Shown here piece by piece: positions 33,693 through 45,560 of a stretch of 64,000 nt of DNA. The notes under the pieces are model-generated. The model made no database searches and was not told the DNA's origin. It saw only the letters and a program-made list of their open reading frames with translations. Each line of letters begins with the position of its first letter. The first letter of the stretch is position 1. The DNA is from Chrysopilus asiliformis (taxonomy: Eukaryota; Arthropoda; Insecta; Diptera; Rhagionidae), in NCBI GenBank assembly GCA_964034945.1, contig OZ035963.1, positions 63,623,182-63,687,181 on the forward strand, read 5' to 3'. Both the position numbers and the translations under genes were made by a program.

Positions 33693-34609
33693 AAGGGTGA
33701 TTTTTTAAGCGTTTGGTTTTTAATTTAAAAAAAAAACAGAAAAATTGGAAAAAGGTATAAAGTTTTGATTGGAGATTAAAAATCAATCCTTGCCATTTAC
33801 TTTTTAATGATTATTTCATGTAAATGTTGGCCACGACTACGTTTCAGGTGATCCATACGAGAAGCCCAATTTTGAATAACTTTTTCGAGCATAGCCGCTG
33901 GTATCTCACGGATAACCCGTGTGATGTTGTCTTCTAGTGCTTGAATCGATGCTGGATTATCGGCATAAACGAGAGATTTGACGTACCCCCACAAAAAGTA
34001 GTCCAACGGTGTCAAATCGCACGATCTAGGCGGCCAATTCACTGGTCCAAAACGAGAGATTATTTGCTCATCAAATTCATTTCGCAATAGGTCCATCGTT
34101 TCGCGTGCTGTGTGGCATGTGGCACCGTCTTGTTGAAACCACATGTCAACCAGATTCAGATCGTGTATTTTGGGGAATAAAAAGTTGGAAATCATTGCAC
34201 GATAGCTAGCACCATTGACGGTAACTCAATTGCGAACGACGACGAATGGACACATCACGATCTTCGCCAACACTGGCAGCTACAGCAGCAATATTTTCTT
34301 CTGTACGCACTCTACGCACCAATAACGTGAAATTGGTGCGAAATTTGGTCACTATGGCTTGAATAGCCTGCTCAGTAGGGCGATTATGACGACCATAAAA
34401 CGGTCAAAGTGCGCGAAACACATTTTTCACAGAGCACGAATTTTGATAATAAAATTTAATAATTTGTAAGCGTTCTTCTGATGTAAGTCTTTCCATGATG
34501 AAATGGCAATGCAAACTGAACAACTTTGACTTTGACACATGCCACGAATCACGCGTGAGCTGTCAAAAATACAGCGCTGGAAAACCAAACAGCAAAAAAA
34601 ATCACCCTT
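33693..34609 (-). mobile_element. rosa-type mariner, internally deleted, both ends present
   Basis: Both ends begin AAGGGTGATTTTTT and sit next to TA (33691-33692 and 34610-34611), the mariner target. At 917 bp it is shorter than a typical ~1.3 kb mariner because the middle of the transposase is missing. Confidence 0.82.
33797..34496 (-). pseudogene. Mariner transposase, DD41D type, broken
   Basis: The start (MERLTSEERLQIIKFYY) at 34496 matches the mariner N-terminal helix-turn-helix region. A TGA at 34404-34406 interrupts it where the related copy at 39492 has CGA (Arg). Near 34200-34240 the first catalytic Asp region is deleted. The last 132 residues are open: WFQQDGATCH with the second catalytic Asp, then WPPRSCDLTPLDYFLWGYVK with the third. 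There are 41 residues between those two Asp, the spacing of the rosa group. It would not make active transposase. Confidence 0.8.
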
Positions 34610-34796
34610 TATTAACACAAAACTTTTCTCTTCAATATTTGGTTCCGGAAAAATACGTTCGAATTCAGCGACCCCAAATTAGCAAAAAAAAAAGACTCCA
34701 ATATCGACGGCATAAAAAAATCGGTTTTTGTAGGATTCACATTTTTGTCTTCACATTTTTCTTGAAGAATTTCGAGCTATAGTTCATATTGGAATA

Positions 34797-35340
34797 CAGT
34801 AATCCCACTAACTGCGCGGTACATACGTTCCACAAAAAGAGCGCGCAAACCGAAACCGCGCACTGTGAACCCTACTTTGTATGAAATTTTGGGGTTAGGA
34901 ACATGTTTTTTTAAACGAAAATTATAAAAAAAACCCCGCAGTTGCGAAATTTTTACCGCGCAGTTCGAAATTTTTGTATTAAAAACTTAACCGCGCAGTT
35001 GCGAAACCGCGCAGTTGTGAAACCGCGCAGTTAAAAACCGAGCAGTTAGAAACCGCACACACTCAGAAAAATGTCCAGGTCAACTTTTTTGTCAGGTTAA
35101 CGGTGTCTGTAAGCCAGCTAGCGGTCAGAGTTAACCTATCTAAGGTCAACTCGTGCAGCTCCCAATGCCCTACTTCACCTGCTGGTGGCTTAATTTCAGA
35201 ATTTCTCCGACCACAGGTCAACTCAGTTTTACTTACCCACATGCAGGCGAACGCGCGCCTGCCCGAGGCCAATTACGCCGTATGTAGGTCGTCGAGTTAA
35301 CTTCCATTTTTCTGAGTGCAGTTGGAGGGATTAGGTACTG
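34797..35340. mobile_element. pogo/Tigger-like MITE copy 1, with a nested MITE
   Basis: TA-flanked (34795-34796, 35341-35342). The ends are CAGTAATCCCACTAACTGCG and, after the nested insert, the complement of CAGTACCTAATCCCTCCAAC. The interior repeats AACCGCGCAGTT several times. Without the insert it would be about 283 bp; copy 2 at 52080-52327 is uninterrupted. TA target and CAGT ends suggest pogo/Tigger. Confidence 0.7.
35060..35318. mobile_element. CAC-ended MITE (family F) copy 1, nested
   Basis: Inverted ends CACTCAGAAAAATG are flanked by CA (35058-35059, 35319-35320). The uninterrupted relative reads ACCGCGCAGTTGG at the same place, with one CA, so the duplication is exactly 2 bp. The interior contains GGTCAACTC-type repeats and a GCAGGCGAACGCGCGCCTGC palindrome. 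Confidence 0.82.
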
Positions 35341-35342
35341 TA

Positions 35343-37261
35343 TTTATTTTGATTCCATCGAAAAATGCCAGTGAGCGAAAAAATTTAGTAAAGTAAGGTA
35401 ACAAAATCTGTATTTAAGATAAGATGTGAGAAAATTTAAGTGTTTGAATTTACATAAAAATAGTCTCAAAATTTTAAGGATTGTAGACCAAACTTTTAAT
35501 AGAAAACACATGCAAACAGACGCAAATATCCTAGTAAAATATTTCCCATCGGCTGTGGCCAGGACTAAATTATAAATGCTATCTTTCCGCACTATCAGGA
35601 ATTGAGAAAACCATGATAGGCTGTGGAAACCAAGGTAAGTTCATATTTTATCGGAGGCTGAGGGCGGCAGCTGGCAGTTCCGTACAGTTTTCTGTATTCC
35701 GAGATTCGTCACGTATCATATAATTATAGAAGTGTACGTGATAAGATTTTAAATATATTTCTGTTTCGCTTCAACAACTTTCCAAAACATTTGATCCCCC
35801 TTTTTGCTTGGGGACTCGTCCTCTGGCCAGGATCAAATTTCGTCAATGGTGAAAATTGCCATCGAAAGAGACTGTGACTTTTTATCATAGTTTCGGTCAA
35901 AGCGGCTTAATAAATCAACAAAAACGCACACAATTTGAAGGGGAGAAAATTTCAAAAGAAAGCCAATTCTATACCAAAATATCAGTAGAGAATTTTTCAC
36001 CTTCTTTTTGGGGATGTCTTTAAATAATGAATATTTGCAATTATCGCCTACCATCCAGAATCACAAATCTCTCTCTACATCAGTGAGCATAAAAGTTACT
36101 GGGAAAATCGGGGGAAAAAGGGACATTACGCACGTAAACATTCGGACAATAATTCTTAATGATGAAAACTTCTTTCCGATTTTTCATAAACATGTACTTC
36201 CGTTTCACGACAAAACAGCCGAGCAAAAGGAAATGGGAATGGGGAAAAGAAATTCACCGAAAATATAAATGAAAATCTTTTGAAAGTCTTGAGAAAATTC
36301 AACGCGTGACTTGTCCTAATCCGCAGTGAATTTATTTCAATTGTAGAAGGGCCGAAATGACAATGAGATGATTTTCAATGTTTCCCCGGGATTACTAGTT
36401 GGGATTACCAGAATTTATCGCGATTTCACTTTCATAATTTTTAATAATCGCATTTCCTACCAGGCGAAAAGTTAATTTTTAAGGGATTTACATTGAAATA
36501 AAGTCATTTGGAAGTAATTCCAATGTGAATTTAATTTTTCTATAAATTTTATTCTTCTGTTATTGCACTTGACTTAAGTCACGACCGAAATTTGAGTCCA
36601 TAATTATGCTTGTTATGCTATAGGGAACCTTATAGACCTTAAACATAAACAAGTTACCCACCGAGTTAAAATACCATTATTAAAATTTCAGAACGAGTTG
36701 CCTTGCCGGTGGTGCACTTTACTCCGGGGCTAATTAAGTCGTCGTTCACCCAAGAGGCCTCTTAACCACTGCACGATTTCACGGAGTCTTTAAAAGTTCT
36801 GCTGGACAGAAAAAAAAAACGAGATTTTCGACTGCATCTTTAAGTAATGTCGCCAGAATATTCTGAGGTTGATGGTTTCATTAACGGATATTCGGTCCAC
36901 TGACCCCTTTCTGTGACATTTCAACCCCTTTGGTTTGTTTTAGTTTTTTTCCCCTGGTGGTCTAATCGTCGTTATGTACATTTGAACTCGAGAAGCCAAG
37001 CGAACGTTGCTGGGAAAATCTCAAAGGCCTTCAAAAAGCCTGGAAATAATGGAAAATGTCGTAAGATGAATGCAAGTGGATTTTAATTAGCATTAATTGG
37101 TATTTTTATTTGAATATTTTTGTTTATTTTAGTGAGAGTGGACGTAATTTATGTTTGTTGATTTTTATTTAAGTATTCGATCGTTTTAATTTGATGGGGG
37201 ACATTTGAAAATGATGTCAAGTTTAATAAAAAGAGTTTTTTTTTAAAACCATCACCAAATT
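35343..37261. other. No gene seen in 1.9 kb
   Basis: Low-repeat DNA. Reading frames at 35833 and 36008 have no recognisable domain or supporting signals. Confidence 0.4.
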
Positions 37262-37727
37262 TCGAACTAATTTTACACTATTAGACATTCATCCATCAAC
37301 CAGAGTGCGTACAGCACTCTTTTGGTGCGGTTTATGGGCAGGCTCCCTATTTCTTCAAAAATGAGGCCGGAGCTCGCGTTACGGTCAATGGAGATCGTTA
37401 ACGCACCATGATCAATGATTTTTTGTTTGAAAATATGGATGACATTGATCCGGACGAGATGTGGTTTCAACAAGATGGCGCTACGTGCCATATGGCGACC
37501 GCAACCATCGATTTATTGAAATCAAAATTTGGTGATAATTTGATTTCGAGAAATGGACCTGTCAATTGGCTTCCAAGGTCGTGCGATTTGACACCATTTT
37601 CTGTGGGGCTACGTGACGTCACTGGTTTATGCTGATAAACCAGCAACAATTGACGCCTTGGAGGCCAACATTGTTCGTGTTATTCGTGACATACGGCCAG
37701 CAGTGCTCGAAAAAGTGGCCCAAAATA
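37262..37727 (+). pseudogene. rosa-type mariner transposase fragment, lineage 2
   Basis: It starts inside the gene (GQAPYFFKNEAGARVTVNG), has a stop at the codon after GDR near 37400, keeps the second catalytic Asp (WFQQDGATCH), then loses bases around the third catalytic region (CDLTP is followed by a frameshift). It breaks off in VLEKVAQN. It is very similar to 47834-48310. No ends were found. Confidence 0.75.
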
Positions 37728-38314
37728 AAAAAATATACCAGAAAATGAAAGAAAAGCCTTTTTACCGCGTTTTGTTTTGCAGGTAAAGGTATTCCAAGGA
37801 AGAGGAAAATTTATTTCTCTGAAAAAAACATTTTTTCTCAACATTTTTATTAAAACATTTTTTTTAAAGATTTATTCATGCATAATTTGAAAATTCATTT
37901 AGATTTTCTTCTCTAATATTTTCGAGTTTAATTAATTTTATATTTGTGCATTTATTTTAATCCTAGTCAAAATAGATTTTCATATCCCTATTTTTTTACG
38001 AAGATTAGATGGATTATCTAACATATTGAATTACTTGCTATACAAATCAATGTCGAAAGCTTCAATGATTTTTCCATTCTTTCGCCTCAATTCTTCCCCA
38101 AATCTTTTTGAGTTTTTCGCCAGTAGGTAATTTAATGGATTTTGGTATACTACCAAAACGATGTGAATTGTTGCAGAAATATTGATTGCAGTGTCAGAAG
38201 CTATTAGGAAATCCATTTGGAGAAATCACATTGGATTTAAAATTTAAAAGAAAATCTGGAAAATTTTAAAAATACAAAACGGTTGAGTAAAACAAGAAAT
38301 TCAGAAAAAAATTA
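37728..38314. other. No gene seen
   Basis: AT-rich, nothing recognised. Confidence 0.45.
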
Positions 38315-38318
38315 TTAA

Positions 38319-38555
38319 CACTCTAACTGCCACGACAGTTAAAAGCCTTTTTCGAATATTTAGTTGTCAGTCAAAAAGGCACTAAGAGAAAAAAAAATCG
38401 AAACAAAATTTTACTTAAATGTTATTTTATTACCATAAAATGTCTGCAAGTACAAAAAATCGTTGCGGTTGCAGCGAACACTTTAATAATTTTCATTGTG
38501 GCCGTTGTGTACAGTTAGGTGTCAGGTCTTTTTGACTGACGTGGCAGTTAGAGTG
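38319..38555. mobile_element. piggyBac-like MITE 2
   Basis: Perfect 16-bp ends CACTCTAACTGCCACG are flanked by TTAA at 38315-38318 and 38556-38559. Subterminal CAGTCAAAAAGRC motifs face each other. 237 bp, non-coding. Confidence 0.82.
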
Positions 38556-38559
38556 TTAA

Positions 38560-39377
38560 AGAAATACAGAAAAACTAAATAAATTGCTATCAAATTTCCT
38601 GAATTTTAATAACATTAAACCGTTTTAAAGCCCCTAATATTCCCAGATAAAAATTTATAGAATTTAATTTTTGTACGAAAGAAATATTAAGTACAAAATT
38701 GTGTTTCATTTAATTTTCCTAAAGCGCTTTTGACCAAGAGTCGTTAACTCTGCAGCATGCAGCAGACAGACAAAAAAAATTAAACCATTGCTACATAAAC
38801 TGAGATAAATTTTATTGCTTTGATGGTTAAAAGTTATATAAATGGGAGTTTTTAATCCAGATGAATGCAAGTTAATATCGTTTTAAAATTTAGTTGAAAA
38901 AACAGCTTTGAGGGATTCTTCTTTAATGTTTTTTAATGAAAAATTTCTATTTATGTGGAGTTTTATTGAATTTCTAAGTTATGCAATTATTGCAAGTGCA
39001 TGTTTTACTGCAGAAATCTTTTGAGCATAGAACTGGATAATTTGAATATAAATGTGCAGGCTTTCAATTTTAAACCTCTTTACAAGGATTGTTTTTAAAT
39101 TTAAATTTCCGGTTGCAGGCAAAGCAAAAACTTACTGAGTTGAAAATTGTGAAACCAAGCAAAAAACAATTACATAATATGCGCCGCAGGTGAAATTTAA
39201 AAAAATAAATAGTAGCTGCTAATGAAATACACTAAGAAAGAGGGCGTCAGATAATGTGATGGCTATATTAAATGCCATGTAAAAATAACAGTTGTCATCA
39301 ACTCAACACTGCAATATTTAGTTTCAGAAAAATATGTAAAAAACGATAATTTTTCAAATATCTTGAGAAGCGTTAAA
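38560..39377. other. No gene seen
   Basis: AT-rich; a GCGCCGCAGGTGA motif near 39181 is shared with family B. Nothing else recognised. Confidence 0.4.
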
Positions 39378-39379
39378 TA

Positions 39380-39939
39380 AAGGGTGATTTTTTTGCTGTT
39401 CGGTTATTCAGCGCTGTGTTTTTGACAGCTCACGCGTGATTCGTGGCATGTGTCAAAGTCAAAGTTGTTCTGTTTGCATTGCCATTTCATCATGGAAAGA
39501 CTTACACCAGAAGAACGCTTACAAATTATTAAATATTATTATCAAAATTCGTGCTCTGTGAAAAATGTGTTTCGCGCACTTCGACCGTTTTTTGGTTGTC
39601 ATAGGTGCTCGCTATCGTGCAATGATTTCCAACTTTTTATTGCCCAAAATACACGAGCTGAATCTGGTTGACATGTGGTTTCAACAAGACGGTGCCACAT
39701 GCCACACAGCACGCAAAACGATGGACCTATTGCGAAATGAATTTGGTGAGCAATTAATCTCTCGTTTTGGACCAGTGAATTGGCCGCCTAGATTGTGCGA
39801 TTTGACACCGTTGGAATACTTTTTGTGGGGCTACGTCAAATCTCTTGTTTATGCCGATAATCCAGCATCGATTCAAGCACTAGAAGACAACATCACACAT
39901 GTTATCGGTGAGATACCAGCGGCTATGCTCGAAAAAGTC
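39380..39939 (+). pseudogene. rosa-type mariner copy, lineage 1, middle and 3' end missing
   Basis: The left end AAGGGTGATTTTTTTGC follows TA (39378-39379). The start at 39492 gives MERLTPEERLQIIKYYY and runs to FRALRPFFG, where a large deletion and frameshift lead to IGARYRAMISNFLLPKIHEL. It then continues through WFQQDGATCH (second Asp) and LTPLEYFLWGY, where the third catalytic Asp is replaced by Glu. The copy is cut off at LEKV and joined to a repeat D fragment. Closest relative in the window: 33693-34609. Confidence 0.78.
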
Positions 39940-40015
39940 GGACATCCTCATAATTGTGCCTGAAACGAATTTCGTGCAGATCAGAAATTTTCCCCTCCTT
40001 TCCTGCGATCCTCAC
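39940..40015 (+). repeat. Repeat D fragment
   Basis: CCTCATAATTGTGCCTGAAA and TTCGTGCAGATCAGAAATTT match the repeat at 43630-43690. Confidence 0.5.
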
Positions 40016-41719
40016 GGTACCACTTGGTGAATGGCTTTTTCTGCACACTATGGCACAGTATTACGCCGAAAAATCGTTATAAACGATTGCAAAATTATCT
40101 TTAGATCCAAAGAAAATCCTTTTAACGGCCATCTTGCATGCCAACGATTTACTTATTAAATTAACTTATTTTATAATTTGTTTTTCGCAAAAATTCAACA
40201 TGAGTTCATTTACATTTTCCTCACATCCTTTCAATTATCATATTTTATCTAAACAAACATTTCTATCAGATTTAAAGCACAACTTTTGGCCTTCCTGGGA
40301 TGCCCATTTATTTAAATAAAAAAGTCGTTAGATTTTTATCTATAGATTAATGTACAGTTGAATAACTCCATTGATTCTTGGTGGTAGTCGGTTTCGTTTT
40401 TATTCATTGCTATTCCTTGGCCATTTTTCGGGACATACAAGCAAGGATAAATTGAAAATGGAAGAGAAATCCTTCCAGCGTTTGTATTCAGCTTTCGGGC
40501 ACAAATATTGCAAGTCATTTGACAGAATCAATCTACCCCAACGGAATTAGACCAGAAGAAGTTAAAGAAATCTGGGAAATTGCAAAGCTTTAAACGATTT
40601 TCCCCGCAGTTTTCTGTGTATCGTGGGAAAAACTAAATAACATCGTGATTTTCTGTTTTCTGTTCAATTTAATACATTGTTGTCGAATGGGGAGGTTTTT
40701 TTTTTTGATTTTTTTATACAGGATGTCGTGGAGAAGGTATTACTAATGCTGGGATCAGCCGTAGCTACTTTTGTTGCGTTGCGTTTATACTTCAGCTGCC
40801 AAAGTTACGTGCAGATTTCACACACAACAGAAAGTAGCGCGCAGCATGCGTAATTTGGGACTACTCAATCGGTGCGGTGGTAATCTTGCAGGCAAAAACT
40901 TGCAGTCATAGTCACACATACTGCGCAACTTTGTTGCTTCGCAGCACAGATTCTCAGTTTTGAATCAATGTTTTATAACACCAACCTTCTACCTTCGTTT
41001 TACTACCTTAGGGGTGGAATTTTGAAAAACCGTTTATTAGCGAGCATCTATGAGGTAAGACGAACCTGTGTGCAAAATTTCATGGCAATCGGTTTGTTGG
41101 TTCGGGAGATACTGTGATGAGTGAGTGAGTGGCATTTGACTTTCCGTACAGTAAATTCGGTAATATAGTTTTAAATTTAAAAAAACCCATTATTTAAAAA
41201 TGTCCTTTTAATATTTAACAATTTCTAGTCATTCTCACACAATTCCGTATAAGAAACTCATTTGATTTTCTATTTATTTATTTTTTATATTTTTTCCCCG
41301 ATATCATGGCGCCTTACATGAGTTTTTTTGATAGCCTATGACGGGATCATTTTTCTTTCGAACAACATTTTACGAGAATGGAGTAGATTACATGTAGAAC
41401 AATACGAAAACAACAAAGCTGAGCACTTTTTTCGACAGATGAAAAACTCTCATGAGTCCTTTGTTAACAGCAGATAACATTTTTCCGATAATACATAAAC
41501 CAACACTGCACAAATTTCTATAGTCGTTTTAGCCGAGGGGATGATTGGCTATTTGTATTATTTATTGGGGATTTCTTACGCCATGCGAAGAAGTAAAAAA
41601 ATGATAAGTTTCGAAAAATACGTGAGGAAGGAAAAGCGGTGTTTTTTTTCAAATTTAATAAGAACTTAAAAATTATTAACTTTTTTTCTCATTTGGATTT
41701 TAATACTCGAGTCAGCACC
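40016..41719. other. No gene seen
   Basis: Unassigned. Near 41070-41130 there is a CAAAATTTCATGGCAATCGG box followed by GTGAGTGAGTGAG, similar in layout to the Helitron-like repeats but without ends. Confidence 0.4.
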
Positions 41720-42185
41720 TAGTCCAGGAGGGAGAGGGGGGTGGGGAGAAGGGAGAGGGGGGTGGGTGAGTGAAGAGTGGTGAGGAGGGATGGGTGAGGT
41801 GGGAGGGGGAGGTTAAATAACCATTAGTCAGATGTAAATCTTAGATGAGTACAACAAATTCTAACCGCTGATTCGAAACATGATCAAAATTTTCTTCTAT
41901 GGAACGGATTTTTTGCAAAAATATGAACCGTTTTCAAGATAATCGCAAAATTTTCTCCCATTTGTATGTGAGAGGGGGGTAAGGAGTGCTACGATTATTG
42001 ATATATTCAGAATTTAGTAGAACCATATTGTAAACGCTATTTGCCAAAACAAATTTTTCAAAAAATGAACCGTTTTCGAGAAAATTGCAAAGAATTTTAC
42101 ATTTATATGGGAGAGGGAGGAAAGGGTGGTTCAATTTTTCCCATTTTGGATTTCCACTTTTTTTCACCCTTCCAATCTACTAAAT
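41720..42185 (-). repeat. Repeat H-like units with a G-rich head
   Basis: Two diverged units with GAACCGTTTTCRAGA(T/A)AATTGC and GGGAGAGGG tracts. The head at 41728-41815 is almost pure purine with many GGGG runs. Confidence 0.45.
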
Positions 42186-43130
42186 TTAATTACAGAATAC
42201 TTTTTTCTTAAAATATTTGATAAATATTCATTCAAAATATTGTGTGTAGAAGAGCTCATTTTACATAAAAAAACACAAGACTTGAATACACTCACGTCTC
42301 CGTATATCCTCCATACTCAAACACAACGCTATTCTACTATAGACACTTTGAGGGCAACGTAATTTCACCACAATAATATGTGAAAATTAGAGTATCCTTC
42401 GTGCATTTCGAATTAGCTAGCTTCACTCCTGTTGGATCCTTGAGGGAGTTATGCATTCTTGAGTGTGGTATATCGAACGACACGTAGAGGTTTTCGTATC
42501 CCAAAAGAGCTCTACATCTTAAGACGGCCTCTAGAATACAAACCGAGAAGCAAAAAAGGATATAGGGCTATGCGAAAGAAAATTAACTCACAGTTTTTAT
42601 TATTCCTGTGAATATTTCCCTGTTTCAATAACTCAAAATCTCAATTGGCTTATTTATTATTTGTGCTGAACTAATAAAAGTCATGAGAAGATTTTTTAAT
42701 TAAATTGTCGGGATGTCATAAGGTTGGAGTGAAAATTAAACACTTGTGATGCTTCAATACAGAAAATATCTGTCCACATTTCGACTATCAGAAGTCAAAA
42801 CAAAACACAATTTGAGTGAATCGATTTTCCCTGGCGATCGAACTCGAGGCGATTTTTCCTCTAATGGCTGCTGTCTGGTGGAATTTAATTACATTTTCCC
42901 CAGTTTTTACTTTCGTGGTGTCTTAAAGCTACAAAGTATCATACCGTCATGACAGCTGCACAATAATTAATTGCACAATCGTTTCGAATTTCTTGAAATG
43001 AATTCAATCTGGGGTTTTTTTTCCCTTAAACGATATTAATTTTGTTTCTATTGCAATGTCAATATTTTGAGTTGATATTTATTTTGTTTCGGGGATAAGA
43101 AAGAAATCGATGGGTATTTGAGTGATTATA
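42186..43130. other. No gene seen
   Basis: Unassigned DNA; nothing recognised. Confidence 0.45.
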
Positions 43131-43760
43131 TATACCCATCGTTGCCGGGTTAAGTTTTTTGTATAAGTTTTAGAATACGAAAAAAACTGGAAAGAACTTA
43201 AAAACTTTTGAGAAAAATCTTATCCTCGCAGGACCCTCCGTTGCGAATTAGTCTAATACCAGATTCGTGATCAGCGACCCCAAAAACCCCCTAATGCCAT
43301 TTTTCCCCGGAAAAAAAATGGGAAAAAGGATAAACGGAAGAACCTTCGGTTTCTAATTTCGAAAATCTAACACCGGATTCATCATCAGCGATCACGAAAC
43401 CCCCGAGTGAAACTTTTCAGCCTCCTATTGAGCAGGATTCATGGCGAAAATCACGGTCTAAAAACACCTAAACCCCCTTTACCACCCGTTTATCCCCTTA
43501 GTGGCAAAATTTCGGAAAACTCCGCCTTAGTGAGCGCCTACATGATGGTTGGGACATACAGGGGGACAGAAACCGACATACAGAAGGTCTGGCTGTCCGT
43601 TTTACGTAACAGACAGACAAATGCACGGCATTCCTCATAATTTTGCCTGAAATGGATTTCGTACTGATCAGAAAGTTTCTATCTGCCCCCATTCTCGAGT
43701 GGGTCTCCGTCACGAATACAATACTTTCCCTCTATAGCAGAGGAAGGTAAAAAGGATATA
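43131..43760 (-). mobile_element. Helitron family C copy 2, both tips lost, fused to repeat D
   Basis: The minus-strand 3' end keeps hairpin CCCGGCAACGATGGG but stops before GCAAGCTAG. The body matches family C copy 1 (TTTTCAGCCTCCTATTGAGC in both). The other side passes through an ACAGACAGAC stretch into repeat D (about 43600-43745) and has no TC cap. Confidence 0.6.
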
Positions 43761-43814
43761 CATCTGGGAATAGCCGGGACCATTCCATATTCAGACATAT
43801 ATACAGTAGATATA

Positions 43815-43914
43815 CAGTAGAATCCCGATAATTCGTATTTCAAGGGACCAGCAAATTCATACGAATTAGCGGGATATACGAATTATCGGGGTACGAATTA
43901 TCGGGATTCTACTG
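43815..43914. mobile_element. 100-bp pogo-like MITE
   Basis: TA-flanked (43813-43814, 43915-43916), ends CAGTAGAATCCCGATAATTC and complement, with inner repeats of CGAATTATCGGG. Short palindromic element. Confidence 0.75.
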
Positions 43915-43992
43915 TATTTATTAAACTCTTAAAAATAATTACTAAATATGCGAATTTTCCTGGCAAGGAGTTGATGTAATTTCTATTTAACA

Positions 43993-44163
43993 CTAGTGGC
44001 TGCACCCCGAACCGCTTCGCGGTTCACCTTCCACCCACCTTCGGCCTTCGGCCTCGAGCCGCGCGTTTAACACTGGAATAGCTAAGTTTCGAGATCACTT
44101 TAACCGCTCCCCTCATGCCAAATTTCAAGTCAATCGGTTCAGTCGCTTTTGCGTGAAAGAGGA

Positions 44164-44202
<39 letters not shown>

Positions 44203-44229
44203 CCAACTCATTTTTATATATTAGTATGA
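43993..44229 (-). mobile_element. Non-autonomous Helitron, family A copy on minus strand, type-2 end
   Basis: On the minus strand: TC (complement of 44228-44229) after A, cap, GTCT run, first module only, then hairpin GAACCGC/GCGGTTC (44009-44025) and CTAG (43993-43996) before T. The second module is missing, making it the shortest complete family A copy here. Confidence 0.82.
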
Positions 44230-44234
44230 TTTGC

Positions 44235-45064
44235 TACCCAGAATTGGCGGGTAAATTAGAATTTTAACAACTTGTTTCATAAATTAGTGTTATTTAACAT
44301 TTAAGAGGTTATTTAAAGGATGCTCTTATTTAAAAAAATGAAAAATTGTTGTCCGTAACATCATTTAAAACACCTGATTTTTTTTTTGTCTGTTAACATC
44401 GTGTTTGAATTCACCTGCAAAGTTTAATTTTAACTGCACCAATGAATAAATAAATGAAACAAATCTAAAAGTCCGCTCATTCATTAACAACAATTCATGG
44501 GTTTCGCTTGCAAAGTTTTTCAGGAAGTGGAATTTTTCAGAAAATTGATATTTTTAAAAGACACGTGTTAAACACGGATGTGAGTGAACCAGTTTTAATT
44601 AACCACGTTATGCACCAATGCTTTACGTTCACCTGAAATGGAACTGTATTGATTTGTTGCAGTAGTCGAAACGAAAGAATAAACCCTTGTGAATTTTTCA
44701 CCTTTCTGAACTTCCAGTTTCAATTAGTTCTGGAGTTTGAAAAACTTTTCCGGGAATATATATCATGGTTTGTGCTACGAAATTCTTAAGTCATATGTAC
44801 CGTCTCTACTGAAAAATTACAGAATTTGTGCTTTGGGCGAATCATTTCGGAAGAGAAAAGACCTTAAATTCGTAAAATTGAAGACCTTGGTGCAAAAACC
44901 CGTTGAATACCTCGGGGCAAAAAACGAATCCTCGAATTTTGCTACAAATCTCGGACTTCTTGGAGACGTGTGTAAAAAAATATTAAAGAAAATGAGACAA
45001 CTTGAAAGCATTGTTTCACATAATTTGACGCAGAATTTCTTTAAATTTAATTTTTTTTTGAAGA
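44235..45064. other. No gene seen
   Basis: A 139-codon frame at 44737-45156 runs into the following MITE and shows no domain, so I do not call it. Confidence 0.45.
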
Positions 45065-45066
45065 TA

Positions 45067-45204
45067 CACTCAGAAAAATGGAGGCTAACTCGACGACCTA
45101 AATACGGCGTAATTGGCCTCGGGCAGGCGCGCGTTCGCCTGCATGTGGGCAAGTAAAACTGAGTTGACCTGTGGTCGGAGTTGACCTGGACATTTTTCTG
45201 AGTG
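45067..45204. mobile_element. CAC-ended MITE (family F) copy 2
   Basis: Ends CACTCAGAAAAATG and complement, flanked by TA (45065-45066, 45205-45206): again 2 bp. It is an internally deleted relative of 35060-35318 in opposite orientation, sharing GGCAGGCGCGCGTTCGCCTG. Confidence 0.8.
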
Positions 45205-45239
45205 TAGGCATATCAACACCAAATGTATTAAAATCTGCT

Positions 45240-45560
45240 AAATTCCAACCCCCTCCCCCTTCCTCCGCCCTCCTACCACCCTTTCCTACCCTTTACCAAC
45301 AGTTACGTTTTTCGAGATAATTGCAACTATGGAGAAAAACGTGAAATTGGAAGAAAAATTAATCGTCTTGGCCACCCCTGGTTAGGGTTTGCGGTATTTG
45401 CCATGAGTGGAAAATTATGTTAAAATTTGTTGTAAACAATATTTTCTGCGCACATTTTTTAATCAGAAGAACCGTTTTCGAGAAAATCGCCGGCAAATCG
45501 CAGTATATAAAGTTTCTTGGGAGTTTTTTTCGTTTCGTCGTTATAAACGGATTTCACTCT
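45240..45560 (+). repeat. Repeat H-like units
   Basis: TTTTTCGAGATAATTGCAA and GAACCGTTTTCGAGAAAATC boxes with a C-rich head at 45248-45290; diverged. Confidence 0.4.

Noticed and set aside
44737..45156. 139-codon plus frame
   Set aside because: No domain, no splice or promoter support, and its 3' part runs into a MITE.
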